A DNA stretch of 8,780 nt from the NCBI GenBank assembly GCA_030592085.1, contig JAUUZV010000099.1:1-8780 (forward strand), in the 5' to 3' direction. The position numbers and the translations under genes are program-made. The notes below the pieces were generated by a model. That model made no database searches and had not been told where the DNA came from. It worked only from the letters and a program-made list of their open reading frames with translations. Shown piece by piece: positions 6,610 to 8,780 of this stretch. Within the stretch, counting starts at the first letter, position 1. Each line of letters starts with the position of its first letter. The DNA is from Clostridia bacterium. GTDB lineage: Bacteria > Bacillota > Clostridia > DUPQ01.

Positions 6610-8515
6610 TAATAAGCTTTTTAGCAAGTGCTAATGCTTCGTCTATTTTAGATGAGTCTTTACCTCCTGCTTGAGCCATATCAGGACGACCACCACCGCC
6701 ACCACCAGTCACTTTAGCAACTTCTCTAATAATATTTCCAATATGAATACCTTTTTTTACAGCTTTTTTCGTGGCACCTGCAACCAAGTTTACTTTATCT
6801 CCACCTGATGCTAATAAAACTACACAATCTTCAAATTTATCTTTTGCTTGATCACTTAATGAACGTAATTGATCCATGTCAACATTATCTACATGAGCTA
6901 CAATAACTTTAGTACCATTAATATCTTCTGGATTAGAAAATATATCTTCCATACTACCAGATGCCATTTGTTTCTTTAGTTTATCAACTTCTTTTCGTAG
7001 GTTTCTTACTTCTTCTACTAAACTGGTAGCTTTTGTAGCACTATCTTCGACTACAGATACTTTTAATACTGATGCAGCTTGTTTTAAAGCGTTTTCTTTG
7101 CTTTCATAGTAATCTACTGCTTTTATACCTGTTGTAGCTTCTATACGCCTTACACCAGCTGCAACACCGCTTTCAGAAGTAATTTTAAATAAACCAGCTA
7201 TTGCACTATTAGTTAAATGTGTACCACCACAAAGTTCCATACTAAATTCGCCAACCGAAACTACTCTAACATTTTTACCATATTTTTCACCAAATAGTGC
7301 AGTTGCACCTTTTTTCTTAGCTTCATCTATTGTTAGATTCTCAGTAACTACTATATTACCTTCTAATATTTTTTCATTAACAAGTCTTTGTACTTTTATC
7401 ACTTCATCATTAGTCATTGCACTAAAATGAGTAAAATCAAATCGTAATTTTTCAGCATCTACATATGAACCTGATTGTTTTACATGTTCTCCTAAAACTT
7501 CTCCTAGAGCATTTTGAAGTATATGTGTTGCTGTATGATTTCTAGCAATCGCTAGTCTTCTTGTTTTATCTACTTCACATTTAACACTTTCGCCAACTGA
7601 AATTTCACCTTCTATATTCCCTGTATGTATGAATACACCTTCTGCTGTTTTCTTACAATTAGTAACAACCATTTTAAACTTATCATTATGTATAACACCG
7701 TGGTCTGCTACCTGTCCGCCACTTTCAGCATAAAATGGAGTTTTATCTAATGCTAAAACACCTTCATTGAAATATGTTACTTCATTTTCACTAGTTAATG
7801 TTTCATAACCTAAAAATTCTGTTGCTTTTAGGTGTTTTAAAACTTCGTTTGTTTCAGAATCCCAAGCACTAGCTCCATTACCTGATTTTTGTGCATTTCT
7901 AGCCATTCTCTTTTGATTTTCCATTTCAAAATTAAAACCTACTTTATCTAAGGACAATATGCTTTCAAATGCAATTTCCTCAGTTAACTCATATGGGAAC
8001 CCATATGTATCATGTAATTTAAATATTTTATCCCCAGTTAATATATCGCTTTTTGATTTTTTAGTTTCTGCAATATATTGATTTAATATAACAAGTCCTT
8101 GATCTATTGTTGATTGAAAACGTTCTTCTTCAATTCTTATTACTTTTTCAATATATGCTTCTTTTTCTATTAACTCAGGGTATGCTTTTCCTGATTCCTT
8201 TACTACGATTTTTACAAAGTCACATAAGAAGTTATCCATTATACCTAATAATTTTCCATGGCGAGCTGCACGACGTAATAATCTACGCAATACATAACCT
8301 CTACCTTCATTTGATGGTAATATACCATCTGACACCATCATAACAGTACTTCTTATATGATCAGTTATTAGTCTTATTGAAACATCAGTTTTGACATCAG
8401 TTTTATAAGTCACTTTAGCTTTTTCACATACTGCATCTAAAAGAGTCCTTATTGTATCTACTTCAAATAGATTATCTACACCTTGTATTACAATAGCAAG
8501 TCTCTCTAAACCCAT
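6593..8515 (-). CDS. alaS: Alanine--tRNA ligase, C-terminal ~640 residues (gene interrupted upstream by an in-frame stop)
   Basis: AlaRS charges tRNA-Ala in the cytoplasm and edits mischarged Ser/Gly. This frame begins at the first ATG after the internal stop. That Met lies inside class II motif 3 (TGMGLERLA) and has no ribosome binding site, so it is not a natural start. The frame is open back to 8680, and the missing part is described in the next entry. Visible domains: the end of the aminoacylation core and tRNA-recognition helical domain (residues ~1-230, with RLITDHIRS at 48-56 and NEGRGYVLRRLLRRAARHG at 69-87); a linker domain with TPFYAESGGQVADHG (259-273); an editing domain with zinc ligands H327 and H331 in NHTATH and C429 and H433 in CGGTH; a coiled coil around 480-520; and C-Ala/DHHA1 with the Gly-rich GGGGGGRPDMAQAGG (604-618). 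Every landmark of the second two thirds is intact. Usual full length is ~870-880 residues. Confidence 0.95.
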   Translation of the reverse strand: MGLERLAIVIQGVDNLFEVDTIRTLLDAVCEKAKVTYKTDVKTDVSIRLITDHIRSTVMMVSDGILPSNEGRGYVLRRLLRRAARHGKLLGIMDNFLCDFVKIVVKESGKAYPELIEKEAYIEKVIRIEEERFQSTIDQGLVILNQYIAETKKSKSDILTGDKIFKLHDTYGFPYELTEEIAFESILSLDKVGFNFEMENQKRMARNAQKSGNGASAWDSETNEVLKHLKATEFLGYETLTSENEVTYFNEGVLALDKTPFYAESGGQVADHGVIHNDKFKMVVTNCKKTAEGVFIHTGNIEGEISVGESVKCEVDKTRRLAIARNHTATHILQNALGEVLGEHVKQSGSYVDAEKLRFDFTHFSAMTNDEVIKVQRLVNEKILEGNIVVTENLTIDEAKKKGATALFGEKYGKNVRVVSVGEFSMELCGGTHLTNSAIAGLFKITSESGVAAGVRRIEATTGIKAVDYYESKENALKQAASVLKVSVVEDSATKATSLVEEVRNLRKEVDKLKKQMASGSMEDIFSNPEDINGTKVIVAHVDNVDMDQLRSLSDQAKDKFEDCVVLLASGGDKVNLVAGATKKAVKKGIHIGNIIREVAKVTGGGGGGRPDMAQAGGKDSSKIDEALALAKKLIIDKLS

Positions 8516-8780
8516 TCCAGTATCAATATTCTTAGTAGCAAGTGGTACATAACTACCATCAACTTGTTTTTCAAATTGTGTAAATACTAAATTCCATATT
8601 TCAATATATCTATCACAGTCACATCCTACTTCACATGTCTCACTATCACAGCCATACTCTTCTCCTCTATCAAAGAAAATTTAATAAGAAGGGCCACAAG
8701 GTCCTGTACCATGTTCCCAGAAGTTATCCTCTTTACCTAATCTAAATATTTTACTTTCATCAAGTCCTACAATATCTTTC
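8516..8780 (-). pseudogene. alaS: alaS aminoacylation-domain segment with in-frame TAA at 8683..8681; continues past the right edge
   Basis: Read in the same frame as the downstream 640 codons, this is ordinary AlaRS sequence. Codons from 8779 give ...GKEDNFWEHGTGPCGPSY, then TAA (8683..8681), then IFFDRGEEYGCD and an unbroken run through VGCDCDRYIEIWNLVFTQF into DTGMGLERLA. The AlaRS consensus at the stop is GPCGPxxEI[FY][FY]D, so TAA replaces the invariant Glu; one change (GAA to TAA) explains it. The residue before it is Tyr where Ser or Thr is usual. No frameshift is seen on either side. The N-terminal ~140 residues and the start lie outside the window. TAA ends every other complete gene here, so reading it as sense by a changed code is excluded. 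I call it a pseudogene provisionally: alaS is essential, so a base error or a second intact copy is also likely. Confidence 0.75.

Noticed and set aside
6598..6618. AAGCTT...AAGCTT inverted repeat at the end of alaS as a terminator
   Set aside because: It lies within coding sequence (KKLIIDKL), has only 6-base self-complementary arms and is not followed by a T-run; it is better read as part of the downstream promoter region.
8107..8343. 78-codon plus-strand frame rich in Leu/Phe
   Set aside because: Antisense to well-conserved alaS; the hydrophobic run is the complement of Glu/Lys/Arg codons.
8681..8683. Stop codon reassignment or recoding (TAA read as Glu) to rescue alaS
   Set aside because: TAA terminates all six complete or 3'-complete genes in the window with no in-frame read-through elsewhere. 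Known bacterial recoding uses UGA (Sec) or UAG (Pyl), not UAA.

Overview
The window is strongly AT-rich. It has good AGGAG-type ribosome binding sites, near-consensus sigma-A-type promoters and TAA as the stop of every complete gene. It also carries a short YtrA-like GntR regulator, a WG-repeat lipoprotein with a lipobox, and an AlaRS close to the clostridial form. Together these point to a low-GC Firmicute, most likely an anaerobic member of Clostridia (Lachnospirales-like). Genus or species cannot be told from this stretch.

Layout. On the left, minus strand: the first 23 codons of a small membrane protein (69..1), preceded by its GntR/YtrA-type repressor (454..71). The two are translationally coupled and read from a consensus promoter overlapped by a 9-bp-arm palindrome. 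Divergent from this, plus strand: a uroporphyrinogen-decarboxylase-superfamily protein (591..1592) overlaps by one base a 650-residue protein that looks like two tandem seven-bladed beta-propellers (1592..3544). After a 334-base gap with a promoter and no convincing gene comes a DUF3604/PHP-type metal-dependent hydrolase (3879..5318). Convergent with it, minus strand: a lipoprotein with ten WG repeats (6547..5420), whose promoter lies across the 3' end of alaS, and alaS itself (from the right edge down to 6593).

How the genes may work together. The UroD-like protein and the propeller form a tight operon, and the DUF3604 hydrolase follows on the same strand with its own likely promoter. No transporter, corrinoid protein or classical glycosidase is present, so the substrate is unknown. 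A catabolic or demodification module for a methylated or otherwise decorated small molecule or sugar is an inference from the families only.

The most striking single observation is an in-frame TAA (8683..8681) inside alaS, in the conserved GPCGPxxEI segment of the aminoacylation domain. Everything around it is well-conserved AlaRS in the same frame. Because alaS is normally essential, this is a base-call error, a pseudogene with another alaS copy elsewhere, or a real and very unusual interruption. No RNA genes, CRISPR arrays, insertion sequences or riboswitches were recognised.
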